Positions 1 through 14,038 of a DNA stretch of 64,000 nt are shown here, piece after piece. The stretch lies in contig JAXCGZ010009473.1 in assembly GCA_037179515.1 (NCBI GenBank), forward strand, positions 138,771 through 202,770, given 5' to 3'. The first letter of the stretch is position 1. The number at the start of each line of letters is the position of its first letter. The translations under genes and the position numbers were made by a program. Under the pieces are notes generated by a model. The model made no database searches, was not told the DNA's origin, and saw only the letters and a list, made by a program, of their open reading frames with translations. The DNA is from Halocaridina rubra (Eukaryota > Arthropoda > Malacostraca > Decapoda > Atyidae).

Positions 1-563
1 ACATTTCTGGGAAACTATTGGGAATCCTTTGTTGTCGCCCTTGATATCGCTATGGCTTTTGACAGAGTCTGGCACAAGGCTCTGTTGGTCAAACTCCCTG
101 CTTATGGTATTACCCCTCCTCTCTGTTATTTGATTTTCAATTTTCTTTCTAACAGTTTTATATCTGTGGTTGTCAATGGCACAACATTTTGCTCATTTCC
201 TGTTACCAGTGGAGTTCCACATGGTTCAGGTTTTTCAACTTCTCTGTTCCTTCTCTTCATCAATGATCTTCTTCAGTCCCCATCCTTCTCTTTTATCTAT
301 GCCTTTCCCAACGATTTTATCCTTCATTTTTCCTCTGCCTTCACGTCACAACCTTCATCTGCTACTCGAAATCAGTTTCATATCACACTTTCTGCCACAC
401 TCAATTCCGATTTCTGATAGGGATATGAGTGAGGCACTCAGAATTTAATTAAATTTACTGCCTCCAAAACACAGTTTCTGGCTATCTCTTTATATCCTTT
501 CCTCCTCATAGCCCTACTGTCTTTGAAACTAACGAAATATGCCCTCTTAATTCTATTAACATA

Positions 564-869
564 CAAGGAGTCCCCGACTTATGTGAGAGTTCCAATCCTT
601 AAGCATGATGTAATCAGAATTTCAGCATAAATCAGAACACACCTATGCTAATACAGTAGTAAAAATTCTCCCTTTTACATGAATTTCACAATCCAATTTC
701 ACTTCCATGGTGATGGCTTTCCTTTTCTTCGAAGAACTGATACAGAAGAATCTGCTTTATGCTTTGGAAACATAATGCAGGCCAAAAATGAAGCAAAACA
801 ATTTATGGGAGATGTGTTACAACTATGAAACATTGTAACTAGAGGACATTGTAAATTGAAGACCCTCTG
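564..869. mobile_element. MITE, TcMar-like, copy 1
   Basis: Inserted in the LINE relic. Ends CAAGGAGTCCCCGACTTA and (inverted) CAGAGGGTCTTCAATTTAC, degenerate inverted repeats matching the copy at 3426-3767. A TA precedes it at 562-563; the right TA has decayed. About 306 bp with no coding capacity. Confidence 0.7.
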
Positions 870-1075
870 TCTTAGGAATACAGATGACTTCTAACTTATC
901 TTGGAGGAGCCACATAATCCAAATTTCTAAATCTGAATCCAAAAAACTGGGAATTCTGTTTTATTATCGTCACTGATTTTCCTCTCTCCAGTTACATAAA
1001 ATCTATAATGGTCTTATCCGACCCTACTTAGAAAGCTGTCTGGACATCTGGGGTGCTTCTTCTTACACTTATCTC

Positions 1076-1701
1076 CAGGGGCGGCTCTTCCATAGAAGCT
1101 GCAGAGCTGCAGTCCCCCCAGATTCTCACCGCCAGACGTATGACTTCATCAACTTTACGCTAAAATAATTTGCAACTGACAAATATATTACAGGAAATAT
1201 CTGTTGTATGTTAAGTTTAATGCATTTATAAGCAAATTTTTATGTTTTTTGTTGAAATGAGACAAAAAATGATTAAAAATAGAAGTTTGATGCAGGACGA
1301 TAATATAGGTATTACTGGCGTTACATGTGGCAGTGAGGAGCTGCATTCGATGCAGCACACTCTCAGTTGCAATCGGTCTGTTTACGTTGAGAGTATGCAC
1401 GTTGTAACGCTGGCCGTTATTGGTGTTGGTGGCCATTTAAATTCTTTTTCAATAGCATTAAATTTAATTACCATTTGATAAACAACAGCAGTGGTAACTA
1501 GAGTAAACTCAGTTAAATATTTACAGGGTATTTACTTTTCACAGGTGATTTTAAGTGAAAAGGTAAAGATATGTGAATGCTTATCATTATTAAATTTAGT
1601 TTGATTTAAAAAAATATTACTTTAATGACGTATATAATGCTGTTCTATGGAGCTTGCAATCACGTAGCTCCCCCAGTCTATTTTTTGATGAGCCGCCACT
1701 G
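1076..1701. mobile_element. Non-autonomous hAT-like transposon with 8-bp target duplication
   Basis: 626 bp with inverted ends CAGGGGCGGCTC and CAGTGGCGGCTC (11 of 12 identical). The flanks are a perfect 8-bp direct repeat cttatctc at 1068-1075 and 1702-1709, the size expected for hAT transposase. The LINE reading resumes after it. No transposase frame is seen inside. Confidence 0.88.
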
Positions 1702-2256
1702 CTTATCTCCATGATAGAGTTGAATCTAAGGTAATCAGATTCAATCAATGACCCTTCTCTTACTTTTAAGCTATATTATCTTTTTCTTAGCCAAAAGGTA
1801 ACAACCTTTTCTCTTTTCTATTGCTACTGCTTTCATCGCTGCTCTGATGACTTGGTGAGTTGCATTCCTCCCCCACTGATGAGGCTGCGTAACACTCGCC
1901 AAGCAGCTTTGTCTCACAGGTACTGTGTGGAGATATGTAGCTCACAGATTGGTCAGTGCAGTGACTGCTTCTTCCTATTTACCTCCAGACTCTGGAGATC
2001 TCTTCCTCCTTCTGTCTTTCCTAATTCTTAAAGCCTATCTTCCTTCAAAAAGCAGATCTATCATCATCTCAAAGCCTAATCCTGCTCAATACTTCGACTA
2101 TTCTTTCAGTCTGTCCTTTTACTATTGAAATCATACCGTTATTTCTGCCTTGTCCTTAACCTTCTCCTTTTTCTTTGTCTTAATGTTTTCTTCATGCTTG
2201 GGACTGATGAGGGCAATTTTCATGCCAGTAACAGTGTCACACACATAGAAAAAAAA

Positions 2257-2675
2257 TGCATGCAACACAAACTACTGAAGTACTTTCATATTCCAACATC
2301 AGCAGCATGCTGATAAAAAATGGCAAAAGGGACCTGAAAGGCTATATAAATTCCTTATAACAATGAATAGAAATCATGATGGATAAAAGAAAACCTCCAC
2401 ATGTGTAAGAATAAGTTAACATCAACACTAAATACTGACGAAAACGAAACAAAAATTGGTGAATGCCAGAAGATGCAATGAAATGTGCTTTCAGCCAATC
2501 CAATGGGTAATAAGGAGAAACTTACCAAAGAGAACAATATGAGAAAAGTTTTTAAGATAATCCCTACAACAGCAATAACAAATTTAACAAAAGAAAGTTG
2601 TTCTTCGGTTAGGTTTAGGACATGAAGACTGGAAAACTGATAGGTACTGTCTATTCTGTTCAAATGAGAAGGGAC

Positions 2676-2720
<45 letters not shown>

Positions 2721-3425
2721 TGGGTAATGAAACAGTAGATCCCATATAACGAAACTGTTTAGGTACTATATGAGAAAGTATACCCTATAATGGCAATTAG
2801 GAAAATAAGGTATTATAATTCCCCAAGAAAATAAGGCATATTGAAGAATACAACAAGTTCCATAATAACCAGATAAGGAAAGGGAAGGTGGTACACCATG
2901 TTGGGGGTGTCACAATAAATTCAACTGTAGTTAGCAATAGGATGCAAACACTACAAACAACTGCTAGGTTTGAAAACTTGCCAAGAAAATTTCTATAATA
3001 CAAACCATGGCCACCTTCAAACAACAACTTCAAGGATCAACTCATAGCTGCCAATGCCAATAAAAAAGCTCAAACACATTAGACTACCCGCATAAAATGA
3101 AAGGCTTATAAAAAGAATGACAATATTGGAGCATGGACATCACACACTGCCAGGCAGATAGAACATGAAAGAGAATGACAGAACCTCCTTGGGTATTATA
3201 TGAAATTTATTAATGAATATAATGAAAAGGGTTCCACTGAGCGAGCATGTTGCAACACCAACAATGCTTGCAAGTACCTCTAAATAAAAAACAAAAGCTG
3301 CTTCTGAGTTGAATGAATGTACCCAAGGTAAGGTTGCCTTTGAGTCAACATACTGGACCACAAATATCAAGTACTAAAAATTGAGAACCCAATAAAGGGT
3401 CTCGCAGAACCTCTACTATCACATA
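2257..3425. other. Unannotated AT-rich stretch with 39-nt poly(A)
   Basis: Nothing gene-like seen. An A-run occupies 2679-2717, possibly the tail of an unrecognised retrocopy. Short open frames here have no motifs. Confidence 0.5.
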
Positions 3426-3767
3426 CAAGGGGTCCTCGACTTAAGACGGAGTTACATTCCTCAAGACGCGTCATAACCTGATTTTCCACTTACTTGGAAC
3501 ACACCTAAATAAGCACCTACATTACCCACCTATGCTAACACAGTAGTAAAGGTTCTTCCTTTCCTGAGCATCTCACTATTTCTAATTTCACTTCCATGGC
3601 GATGGCTTTCCTTTTTTCGAAGCACTGCCATCAGAAGAATTTGCTTTATGCTTGGGAGACATAATACAGTCCAAAAATAATATATAAAAAGTAAAATAAT
3701 TTATGGGAGACGCATCGTAACCATGAAACATAATAGGTCAAGAACCTCGTAAACTGAGGACCCCATG
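3426..3767. mobile_element. MITE, TcMar-like, copy 2
   Basis: 342 bp flanked by TA on both sides (3424-3425, 3768-3769). Ends CAAGGGGTCCTCGACTTA and, inverted, CATGGGGTCCTCAGTTTAC. Internal blocks such as 'cacttccatggcgatggctttcc' parts are shared with copy 1. It has no open frame of note. Confidence 0.8.
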
Positions 3768-3769
3768 TA

Positions 3770-6329
3770 GCAGCAATCAGGATGCCACATAATTACAAGA
3801 TACTTCAGAGACGAAGCAAAAGTTTGCGGAATAGCTATGGAAAGCCCTCTTACAACTTATAAGCCATCAGTAATAGTACTTTCTCAACGTGGTATGCCAC
3901 ATATCGATACTTTTCCAATGATAAGAGACAAAATTCTTTGCACACAGCAACTGGTAGCAGGAACCACATTATTTTACAGTGTCTGAATATACAAAATTAT
4001 TCCTAAATGAAGTCTGCTGATGTACTAAGAATTGATTCTACACTAAGAACTCAATCCTCCTATGTCGCATCACACTCATTAGTCAGGGTTTTGGTTGATG
4101 ATCTTGCGCTATTTGTATCCAAATTAATCTAATTTATTTTAAAGTGTATTAGTATCTTTAATTTTTCAAAATATTTGTGTGAAAAACCAAGAAGGAAATT
4201 ATGTTTTCCTTCATAAGCCATGACAAACCTATAAACAAAATCCATAGAAAGCAAAGAATCAACATTACTGACATTAGTGACCTAATCGCATTACATATAT
4301 CTTTTTACTGTATACTGTTACTGATGTGCGAGTATCTCAAGCCTAAAACAAAGAATATTGAAAGAAATAACAAAGATAGAGCAACGTAATAAATAAGAAA
4401 ATATGTATGGAGAGCTACCTTCGTGCAAGCCTCCACTCTCTAGCATGTTGGGAATACATACACAAAGCAATTTTCCATTATGGCCGTTGGCTTAAAATGT
4501 ATGAAATTTATGAGGTCTGTTCCATGAAAGTCACACACTTTTATGAAGTCAAGATATCAAAATTTACCCATAGTAATGTCTTGACAGAGTACCATTTGTC
4601 CTTTATTCCAAAATAAGTTGTAAAATCCAACCCAGCATAAAAAAATTATCCTCTTTTGGGTCTGTCACACCCTTATTGACGTATGCCATTTTGTTATTCA
4701 CAGAATTTATATATATTTATCGGTGACTATTGTAACAGTATACTTTTGATTATCTTTTTGTCTGTAGTCACCATTTAAAATGTTCCCTTCATTAGGTGGG
4801 TTTCTTCACAACCCCAGTGTATTGCTCACACATATATACCCTTGTATTCAGTTTCGTGATAGAGATTACTTTAGGGGCTGTTCTGGGGATAACCCTGCTG
4901 ATTTAGAAAAACAAATTTCTGAAAGGAAGAAGTCTAGAATTCCCCTTGAAAGCTGCTAAGATTCTATGCTTGTAATAATCAAGATGGGAAGCATAATGAC
5001 AAGAAGAAGAAAGGTGTTTTGAGAAAAGAAAAGGCGTATTTTAGTGAGGTTCCATGCAGCTCATCAATTTTCCCCCTCCTTCCCCTATTTACTTCTTGGA
5101 ATTTTAGTTTTAGTCTAGCTAGACTGAATGAGGGACTATGGATTGGTAACAGCGAAGGGAAAAGGGGCATATTTTTTCCAACATCTCATTGAGCTGAAAC
5201 CTGGACCCTTTTAAATTGTTGTAAAACGGATCACCAACATGAATCTGTGGCTGGAACTATTAACTCCTCTTTTTTTGAGAGCCACTCAATTCCGGATTGG
5301 ATACACTTCCACCTGAGAGAAAGACTCTTGACATGCTAATTTTCTATTTGTTATATCATGCTTGGTCAGCATAATATTTCAGAGATCTTGATGATTCAAA
5401 TCTTCCCTTGATGTATTCTTATGAATCCATGATGAGCAAAATAAAAAGCTGCAAAATAATATTTATCTGGCATTGAGTAGGTTTCTTTGCCACTTAAGTT
5501 TCTTGAGCACGCAGTTAGCTGTAGCACATAAATTTAAAAATTCCCTTCCTTATATATTTAGCCACAGTTTTAGATGCAGATTGGATTAATGTTTCTTTCT
5601 TATCATTGTTAAAGGTTTGTACTGATGACATCTCTACTATTATCACACTGGAATGGCCCCCTCCTTATGTCCCAAAATATTTGAGCAAAATTATAGCTGT
5701 GAGTGAAACTTTGTTCCTCCTTTAGAAGATAGATGAAATGTCTCGGTGATGCTTACCCCTCATATTCATAAAGTGTCTCTGGGAGCAAGTATCAAATATA
5801 CAAGAAATATAAACAAGAAAGTGGGATAAAAATTTTTACTGGGCAACTCTGCCTCTTTTATTCACAATATGTTGAAGCAACCTGGTCAAGATCACCCCTC
5901 CACAAATGAGGAGTAAAATTGAAAGTAAGAATTGAAGTACGTAAAAAAAAAAATAAATAAATAAAGCATAATATCAGTGCTTCCAAGATATGGAATGAAA
6001 TATAGATGCGGTGACACTAATCAATATACAAGAGCAAATTTCTTGTAATATTTTTTTAATACTGTATATAAATTTCTCACAGTACCAATGATAAGCTTCT
6101 ACATTTTGCACACTAGGGACCAATTTTACCGACATTTTCTTAGCTTCACAATTAAGAAAGTCATTAGTACTTGATATGAATACCATCTCATTAAACATTA
6201 AAAATATATGATGAAAACTAGGGAATACTACCGTGTAATCTCAAATGTACTAATCTGCTCATGTATATCTTACTATAAATAACAGTATCATATATGGATA
6301 ACTTAAAGTATAACTAAATTATTACTGAC
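3770..6329. other. Region downstream of collagen exon 19; possible 3' UTR
   Basis: AT-rich with no recognised exon. If exon 19 is read through, the stop is at 6303-6305, and an AATAAA on the minus strand at 5857-5862 could serve as poly(A) signal about 440 bp further on. Otherwise this is intron. Confidence 0.4.
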
Positions 6330-6464
6330 CTCTCCAGGCCGCCAACCACAGCCAGGCATCGGAAGTCCATCAGGTCCTGTCGGGCAAGGTGCATCAAGAC
6401 CTGGCACTCCCATTTCTCCTTTTGGTCCATTTTTACCACGTCGCCCACGTCGACCCTGAGTACC
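6330..6464 (-). CDS. Collagen exon 19: C-terminal domain with cysteine motif
   Basis: 135 bp, 45 codons. It begins [19 protein letters not shown] and ends with [18 protein letters not shown] followed by GWRPGE. The two cysteines and the APC/GPDGLP/PGC pattern match my memory of MACIT C-termini, where the chain normally ends within a few residues of the second cysteine. Acceptor aactacag|GGT. At the far end GAG|gtcagt is a plausible donor; without splicing the frame runs on as VSNNLVIL to TAA at 6303-6305. Either this is the last coding exon or a short terminal exon lies further left. Confidence 0.93.
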
Positions 6465-7484
6465 CTGTAGTTAGTTTATGCTCATAACCAATTAGTAGTA
6501 TTGCTAATTATACCACTCAAACTCTCATGATAACAGACTGATGTAGAATGTAAGATTATAATATTGAAATTACTAACAATCGGTCAGAACATCACAGAAT
6601 ACTCATTCTTGACAATTAGTATTTCAGGAATATGCCAACAAACATTAGGCAATAACTTTATATACATATTTACTCATCAAACTAAGCAATGCTGAAAGGC
6701 TAAGTTTTGTACATTTATAAGTGATGTATGAGTTCAGCAATGTAATGACCACATATTTAAGGTCAAGCATGTTAAAAAATATATAATCACTAAAACACAA
6801 AAGGACCTACATAATAATAGTAAAAATAATGAAATAACTATAATACAATTGTAAAGATGAAATAAAGGACTTTTCCCTTCCAGAATATTTTAATCGTCAG
6901 TTATAATTTACATCAAGCAAAGCATTACTGCCAAAGAAATGAGCATATTATCAAAGAATGTTACTACTGTAAGCATTGGATAAACAAATAAATAATTGCT
7001 TATAGGATAAGTGTGTTAATAATTTCAAAACAAACACAAGATGTTCACGAGAAAGGAGCAACTCACAATAATAAAGAACAAGAACTACATCAGTGACGTG
7101 TTATGAAATACACAAAAAACCCATTTACATAATGCCTGCACTCATAAGGATATATTAATTATTTAATACCAATTGACAATACTCTACTTTTTTATATAAC
7201 ATTATCACGGTATATATATGACTATATCAGGTTTAAAAAGATCTTGGCAAAGATTCAATCATTGGCAGTTTCATTTTGATGTCTACTGCTGCTCTCTACT
7301 TCATACATACATATTTAAAATAAGTCAAAGGGGCTATCCATAAAAAAGTTATATACTGGCATCTTATATTTCTGGCTTCTAGTGAACAAAACATAATATG
7401 TCACTACCCAATAATACAACCTATCGCATATAAAATATATGTAAACAGTTACAACGGCAACCTAGAGGTCAAATCAAAACTCAC
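6465..7484 (-). other. Intron 18
   Basis: AT-rich intron of 1020 bp between exons 18 and 19. Nothing else recognised. Confidence 0.8.
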
Positions 7485-7520
7485 CCTCTCTCCTTTCATT
7501 CCTTTTTCACCTTTTGGTCC
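7485..7520 (-). CDS. Collagen exon 18: 4 triplets
   Basis: 36 bp, GPKGEKGMKGER, phase 0. Acceptor tatctccag|GGA, donor AGG|gtgagt. It is strongly charged, like the end of the last collagenous domain in related collagens. Confidence 0.92.
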
Positions 7521-9430
7521 CTGGAGATAAAGAAAGCAGAATATGTATTACAAATAGGAACATAAAAGAATATTTCATAAGTCATTCAGGTCTGGCAAAA
7601 ATATACGTTATTCCTTAGCATTGGTCATTAGTTATGAGTTAAAATCATTCCCATTAGGAATAACTGCTTAATTTCATATATTTCTGAAAAAATATCTGAA
7701 ATGATAGATCCTACAATTCCTGTAAATACTTAAAACAGCAATGATAAGTTTCTCTCTCTCTCTCTCTCTCTCTCTCTTAGGTATGCTAGCATAATGCAAC
7801 TAGTGCAAGGAAAAGATCCTCATAAGTACGATGCCTTAGAATATCATAATTGTATCAGGAGAGGAAAGTCCATTTTCAATATGAAACATGAAAACAGCAA
7901 TGTGAACCATGCAGAGCAGACTCACTGATAATAATACTGCTAATTTTGAGTCTTCTTCTTATAGCAAGTTCTATGTTGTGAACATAATGTGACTATGTTT
8001 GTATAGTATTTGATTACCGTAAAAATTACTGGAGATTATATATTTTATTGCCTTGTCTGCAACATCCAGATCAGCAGTGATTAAAAAGATAAAGTTAAAG
8101 TTTGCGGTTTTAGCCCTCCTATCAGAGGCATCACCTCTGCTCTGGCGGGCGTCAGCCAGTGCAAGCCCCAACATAAATGGTTATTCATTTAGCTTTGATA
8201 ATATATCAATCGTCAAAACTAAAATATATAAGTTGGAAATTAATTACAAAATCGTACTTTGATACATAAGAGAGAAAATATGCTAGAATTACTTTAATAA
8301 AGCATGATTTACCTAATAGTTAATACCAGGATTAGCATATTCAAGTGTCTATTTTTCTTCAGCTTAAGTGTACAGGGATATTAACTGTAAAGCATATTAG
8401 GAATATCTTGAGATACAGTTATTGCTGGCAACCATTTTCGTGCTGATAAGAGTTGACTCTAAAGTATGACTATGTACTCCCAGAGAATAAGAGTAAATGG
8501 TTTAGACAAGCGGTGAGGAAGAGATGATGGTGAATGTTTGAAGAAAATGACGATAGTCAAGGGGCACAGAGGAAGAAGATTGAGCAAAAGAGTGTAACAT
8601 GTTCACAAAGACTCAAGTGGAATGAGATTAAGTATAAGCACCAGTGACCTGCAAGAACAGCAAAAAGAGCAGTCACAGTATATGAGTTTGCTTCTCAATA
8701 AAATTATTTGCATCTTACTCTCAAGATATTGAGTAACTATAAGGATATCACTTTATCTACAGTGTATTCTACGGCCAATTTCTATTGAGAAACTAAAGGA
8801 TAGGGGTTGAATATAGTATATTGAGACGAAACTTTACTATGGCAAGCAATATAAAAAAATATAAGCAAACATTATTTATGCAAAATCCCTACAGTAATGA
8901 GCATTCTCTTATTACTGATATAAAAGAAACACTTGATAGACTGCTTGGTAAGCATGCAAAAAAAAAAAAAACCCTAATAAGCTCATACATACTGGGTCGC
9001 AAGTCTATGCACACTGGATACCATCTAACACAGATCCAATAATTAAACACAAGGAAAAAAAATTATAATTTAATTAATTTCTCTAGTATTGATTTTTGAT
9101 ACTTTGAGACATTGCCATATAGCTATCATGCACTGTCATATTTCTGGGCCAAAATAAGCTGATGACATTTTTCAAAGTTCTGTATTTCTCAGACTTATAT
9201 TAATTGCACAGTTCAATAACAAGATATTGGTCCATTTCCTTTTACAATATTCAACTTACATAAGCTAATGCTTGACACGTACTCTCTTACTGAATGGTTG
9301 CATGTAGTGTACAAAACAATGCAATATGCTTATAAATTACATCACTCATTTTTCATTATTGAGTAAGAGAGATTCTCTCATTACCACCACACATGCAAAT
9401 ACTGTACAGGAAACTATAGACTGTTAGTAC
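7521..9430 (-). other. Intron 17
   Basis: 1910 bp. Contains a short (CT)n run at 7751-7779 and a SINE 3' fragment near 8074-8175; the rest is unremarkable AT-rich sequence. Confidence 0.8.
8074..8175 (-). mobile_element. SINE 3' fragment
   Basis: On the minus strand it reads ggggcttgcactggctgac... and ends aaactttaactttatcttt, matching the ggggcttgcc block and (acctt t)n-like tail of the SINE at 30838-31052. The tRNA-like head is missing. Confidence 0.5.
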
Positions 9431-9457
9431 CTCAACCCCTGGAATCCCGTCTGTTCC
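9431..9457 (-). CDS. Collagen exon 17: 3 triplets
   Basis: 27 bp, GTDGIPGVE, phase 0. Acceptor taattctag|GGA, donor GAG|gtacta, the weakest GT donor in the set. Length, phase and sequence fit the series. Confidence 0.85.
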
Positions 9458-12400
9458 CTAGAATTAAAAGGAGGTTTAATATATTAGTTACAACACATAA
9501 ATTATATTGTTATGTGGAATGTGACTCCATCCATATCCAAATATATTCAGAAAGTTATAATCAAAACGTACAGCTGTCCCTCGTACAGTGTGTGATACGT
9601 TCCTTATGCAATCAAAGTCACCACTGACCTATAATCTAAATTCTAAATTCATATATATTCAAATTTTACTCGCTGAAAACAAGAACTTAATAATTATCCA
9701 GGCAATATTTATGTTACACAAAAGAAGCTCATGGCTGTGACTCTTTTCGGCTAACTAATCTGTGTTTTGATGATCTGATACTTGTGAGGAAAGATAGCAA
9801 TGTTGCAAAGAGCATGGGTGAGGCTCTATATTTTCAACTTGAATATATTCAAGTGATGCAGTCTTTACTTCCACAAATAAAAGAAACTCCAATTTTTAAT
9901 ATAAAGAGGGGAGATGACGACAAGCCAAACTACAATGAACAAGTTTGTAATATAGGAAGGATAACTTTAAACCGAAATTAATAAACCCTGACAGACTTTC
10001 AATATATTGTAGAAAAACTGTAATTTAAAGAAACCACAATGAGCAAATCTCCAAAATAGGACAACTGTACACCTGGTAGAGTGCTTTTTATTATAGATTA
10101 AAATACTGTACTCAAATTTTATGCATAATAAAATCATAAAGTTTGTAATACCTACAATGCCCCATACAGCATTTGGACCAATATCTTTGCTACATTTAGA
10201 ACTATCAATATACTGTACATTGTATCCATAAAAGTTACCTTATTATAGCGACCAGCATAATTTCTTGTACTTTACAGCTTAAAAACTAAGAATGCATTAA
10301 AGTTTATTAATATTACAATAGTATTCATTGATTCAATATGACAATGTACATATTTCAAGTGACTATTCTGAAATTGCCCTATCTATTCATTATCGTCAAA
10401 AAGAATTAGCATACAAAATAATATTGTCTATAAAGTCTTTAACAAATAACTACAATAAAAAATTAGAAGTGTTCTGAACAAACTAGGTGATAAAATTTTA
10501 CTTTTAACTCATAGTCCTGCGATCTCACTTATTAACGATTATGTATTATCAAATGAAATATCAAAAGGGTTCATTTTGTTCAGTGCATATAGAAAATGAC
10601 TCCTCTAGCTAATATGACTGGGTTCTGTACGCAGAGTGTAAAAGCCAATGTCTAACTAAACTATTGCACTAACTGGAATTATATACTGTATGATAAACTA
10701 ATTAATAAAAAGCAACAGTACTCTACCAAGAAATTTTTTATATATGACATGCACGAAGAAATGTATAAAATGTAATTAAAAGGGATTTCTAATGGATATG
10801 GAAGGATTACTGAACACACATACATGCACATACACTGTATCCAAAATAATAAGTAATAAATGAAGCATAAACAGAAATTCAGTGTTTATACCTAGAGGAT
10901 ACACAGTGATTACACAAAGTTAACTGTTAGCACTATTAAATTAAATGAACTGACATGCAATACCTCCAAATACCAGTGTGCTATGCTAGATTTAGTCTTT
11001 AAATATGGAACATTTATGTGAATTTTCATGCAAGCCGTTACATTATACATATTCTTGTCTATTGTTACTTCTATAAGAAAGAGCCCCCATAAAATCTTTT
11101 AAAATCGTCCACAAAATCAAAATGTGAAAATCAGAAATATTTATTCTTAATAAAAATTATTCAGACAAAATTCAACATAAGATTTAAAGGCGATAAAACT
11201 CAGGGGAAAAAACAAATACTGGCATTTCATAATGCAGCAGTCCTTTACCCTCAGGACCGACTGTGATTTATATTAGGGAATCTTCATTCTCCATTGGGGA
11301 ATGGTTGAAAAGCACAAAGCAACTGATCTATATGCAGCCGTGTATCAAGAAAAAACAGTTTTAACAATCCCTGTTATTATCCATTACTACAATTTAGTGC
11401 TAACAAAACTGAAGTAAACACCCAAACTCTGGATATTTATAATAAACTAATAATGAAAAGTACAGTGAAGCAGACTAAAGAAGACCTAATCTAATGAAAT
11501 TTTTATCATGCTATAGAAATTAAGGAGTATATCATCTTTGAGAAGGACTTTTCAAGCTTCAGGTTAGCTGTATATATTACTAGGTTTAAGCATTAGTATA
11601 CATGATCAATAAAATCAGTAGCCGATACCCATGGTCAATATTTAGCTGTATTCTGACAGGATAAGATGCATATTATACAATGAGTCTGCAAATTTCCTAG
11701 TAAGTAATGGAAAGCCATATACATCAAGCCTGCAAACCCCTGTGATGTTTTCATATTATTATTATAGATACGAAGCTCATTGGAAATTTATATTAATGAT
11801 AATAAAGTTGGTGAAGGGATAACCATTAAAGGAAGAAGAAATTAACTACAAATAATTGAAGGCACAATAAAAAAAAATTAAACAAGGACTCATGTAAGGT
11901 GTTAAACGTTGTAATAGTAATTCTAAATAAAACAGATTTCTTTAGAGAATTAGAAAGTAGCCTATACAGTATGAAGCAATGCCAAAAACACTGTGAGATA
12001 CGGCTATCTTGATACATGATATACGAGGGACTGGTATGTAACACCATGTTGTATGTTTACAAAAGCAGTAACTGAACTTGGAGAAGAAATATGTGCTATA
12101 AACAGAGACAACTGCGGCTGGCATAGAGGCTGTGTGGGGGAACGAGTGACCAAACAGGTAGTATATCAAGCCTTATTAAGATCTGAAAGCATATGCTTTA
12201 CAAGTTTAACCAAGGATCCCCATCCCATGCCAAAATGAAGAAGTTTCCATTAGTACAAGTTGTGTCAGTCAAATGGAGAGAAGCTATTTCAATTTCCGAA
12301 AATAATCACATATATTCTATCAGCTGGGTAGACTTTCAACTACTGACTGAGATGCTTCCTGATGAGTTCCAAGGAAATTATGATCTGCCATCATTTACAG

Positions 12401-12970
12401 TGTTCATAATATTTTTTCAGGTCATCAACTGTATAAATATTAAATCTGTATATCCAATAAAGAAATTCTGATTCCCAAACTATACAAAATAAATTTTCAG
12501 TAAAATAAACCAACATGTAATTTGATTTAACAAGTATATAGTAAATACGAATAAATTTTATTTTATTTCATTTTTATATCAGAAATGCAAAACACATTCA
12601 TGCATAATGAATTATAAAGATATGTATAACATACAATAAAATAATATTTCATGATGTATGAAAATTAACAATATGCAGAATTAACAGTATTAATATCTCC
12701 ATCATTCTACATGTATATAAACAAAACAAAATATTTTACTGTATATTTTACATATCTTTTTAGTAATCGATTGACTACAGTCTAAAAAAATTTCATGTTA
12801 AATCACTAATTTGTCCCATATCATTACCATCTTTCAATTTGAAGTCTTAATACAAAAAGTCATTAATAAAGATTAAGACTGACAAACACTCCTAGTTTAT
12901 AATAAGAGAAACAAACAGCAAATTTTGCAAATCAGAAAGGGAAAAATAACTAGACACAGACTACACTTAC
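9458..12970 (-). other. Intron 16
   Basis: 3513 bp, AT-rich. Holds one TA-flanked MITE candidate (9571-10067). A GC-richer patch near 12050-12170 shows no recognised motif. Confidence 0.8.
9571..10067. mobile_element. MITE candidate with TA target duplication
   Basis: 497 bp between TA dinucleotides (9569-9570, 10068-10069). Ends CAGCTGTCCCTCGTACAG and, inverted, CAGTTGTCCTATTTTGGAG, the first 10 bases agreeing at 9 positions, as in Tc1/mariner/Tigger-type elements. Confidence 0.6.
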
Positions 12971-13024
12971 AGGTAGGCCAGGGTCACCACGCTCGCCCTT
13001 TCTGCCTATTTCTCCTCGAGCACC
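12971..13024 (-). CDS. Collagen exon 16: 6 triplets
   Basis: 54 bp, 18 codons, [18 protein letters not shown], phase 0. Acceptor gttttatcag|GGT, donor CCT|gtaagt. It lies 57 bp downstream (in transcript direction) of a large (TA)n/MITE/(TA)n block in the upstream intron. Confidence 0.94.
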
Positions 13025-13076
13025 CTGATAAAACACGTAATAAGGATTAGTGTTATTAGCTATACATATCTGTACA

Positions 13077-14038
<962 letters not shown>

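Larger units (their letters stand above)
1..2256 (+). mobile_element. LINE relic (jockey/RTE-type RT), family A copy 1, with two insertions
   Basis: Reverse-transcriptase core reads FDRVWHKALLVKLPAYG, then a FLSNSFISVVVNG stretch and FLLFINDLL, typical of non-LTR RTs. Frames are broken after about codon 120. The element is split by a MITE (564-869) and a hAT-like element (1076-1701) and resumes after each. It ends in an A-run at 2249-2256 after the family tail 'gatgagggcaattttcatgcc...gtcac'. The 5' part lies left of the window. It cannot encode protein. Confidence 0.85.

Noticed and set aside
12040..12240. Possible extra exon (plus-strand frame with CGWHRGC)
   Set aside because: No convincing splice sites or family similarity on either strand.
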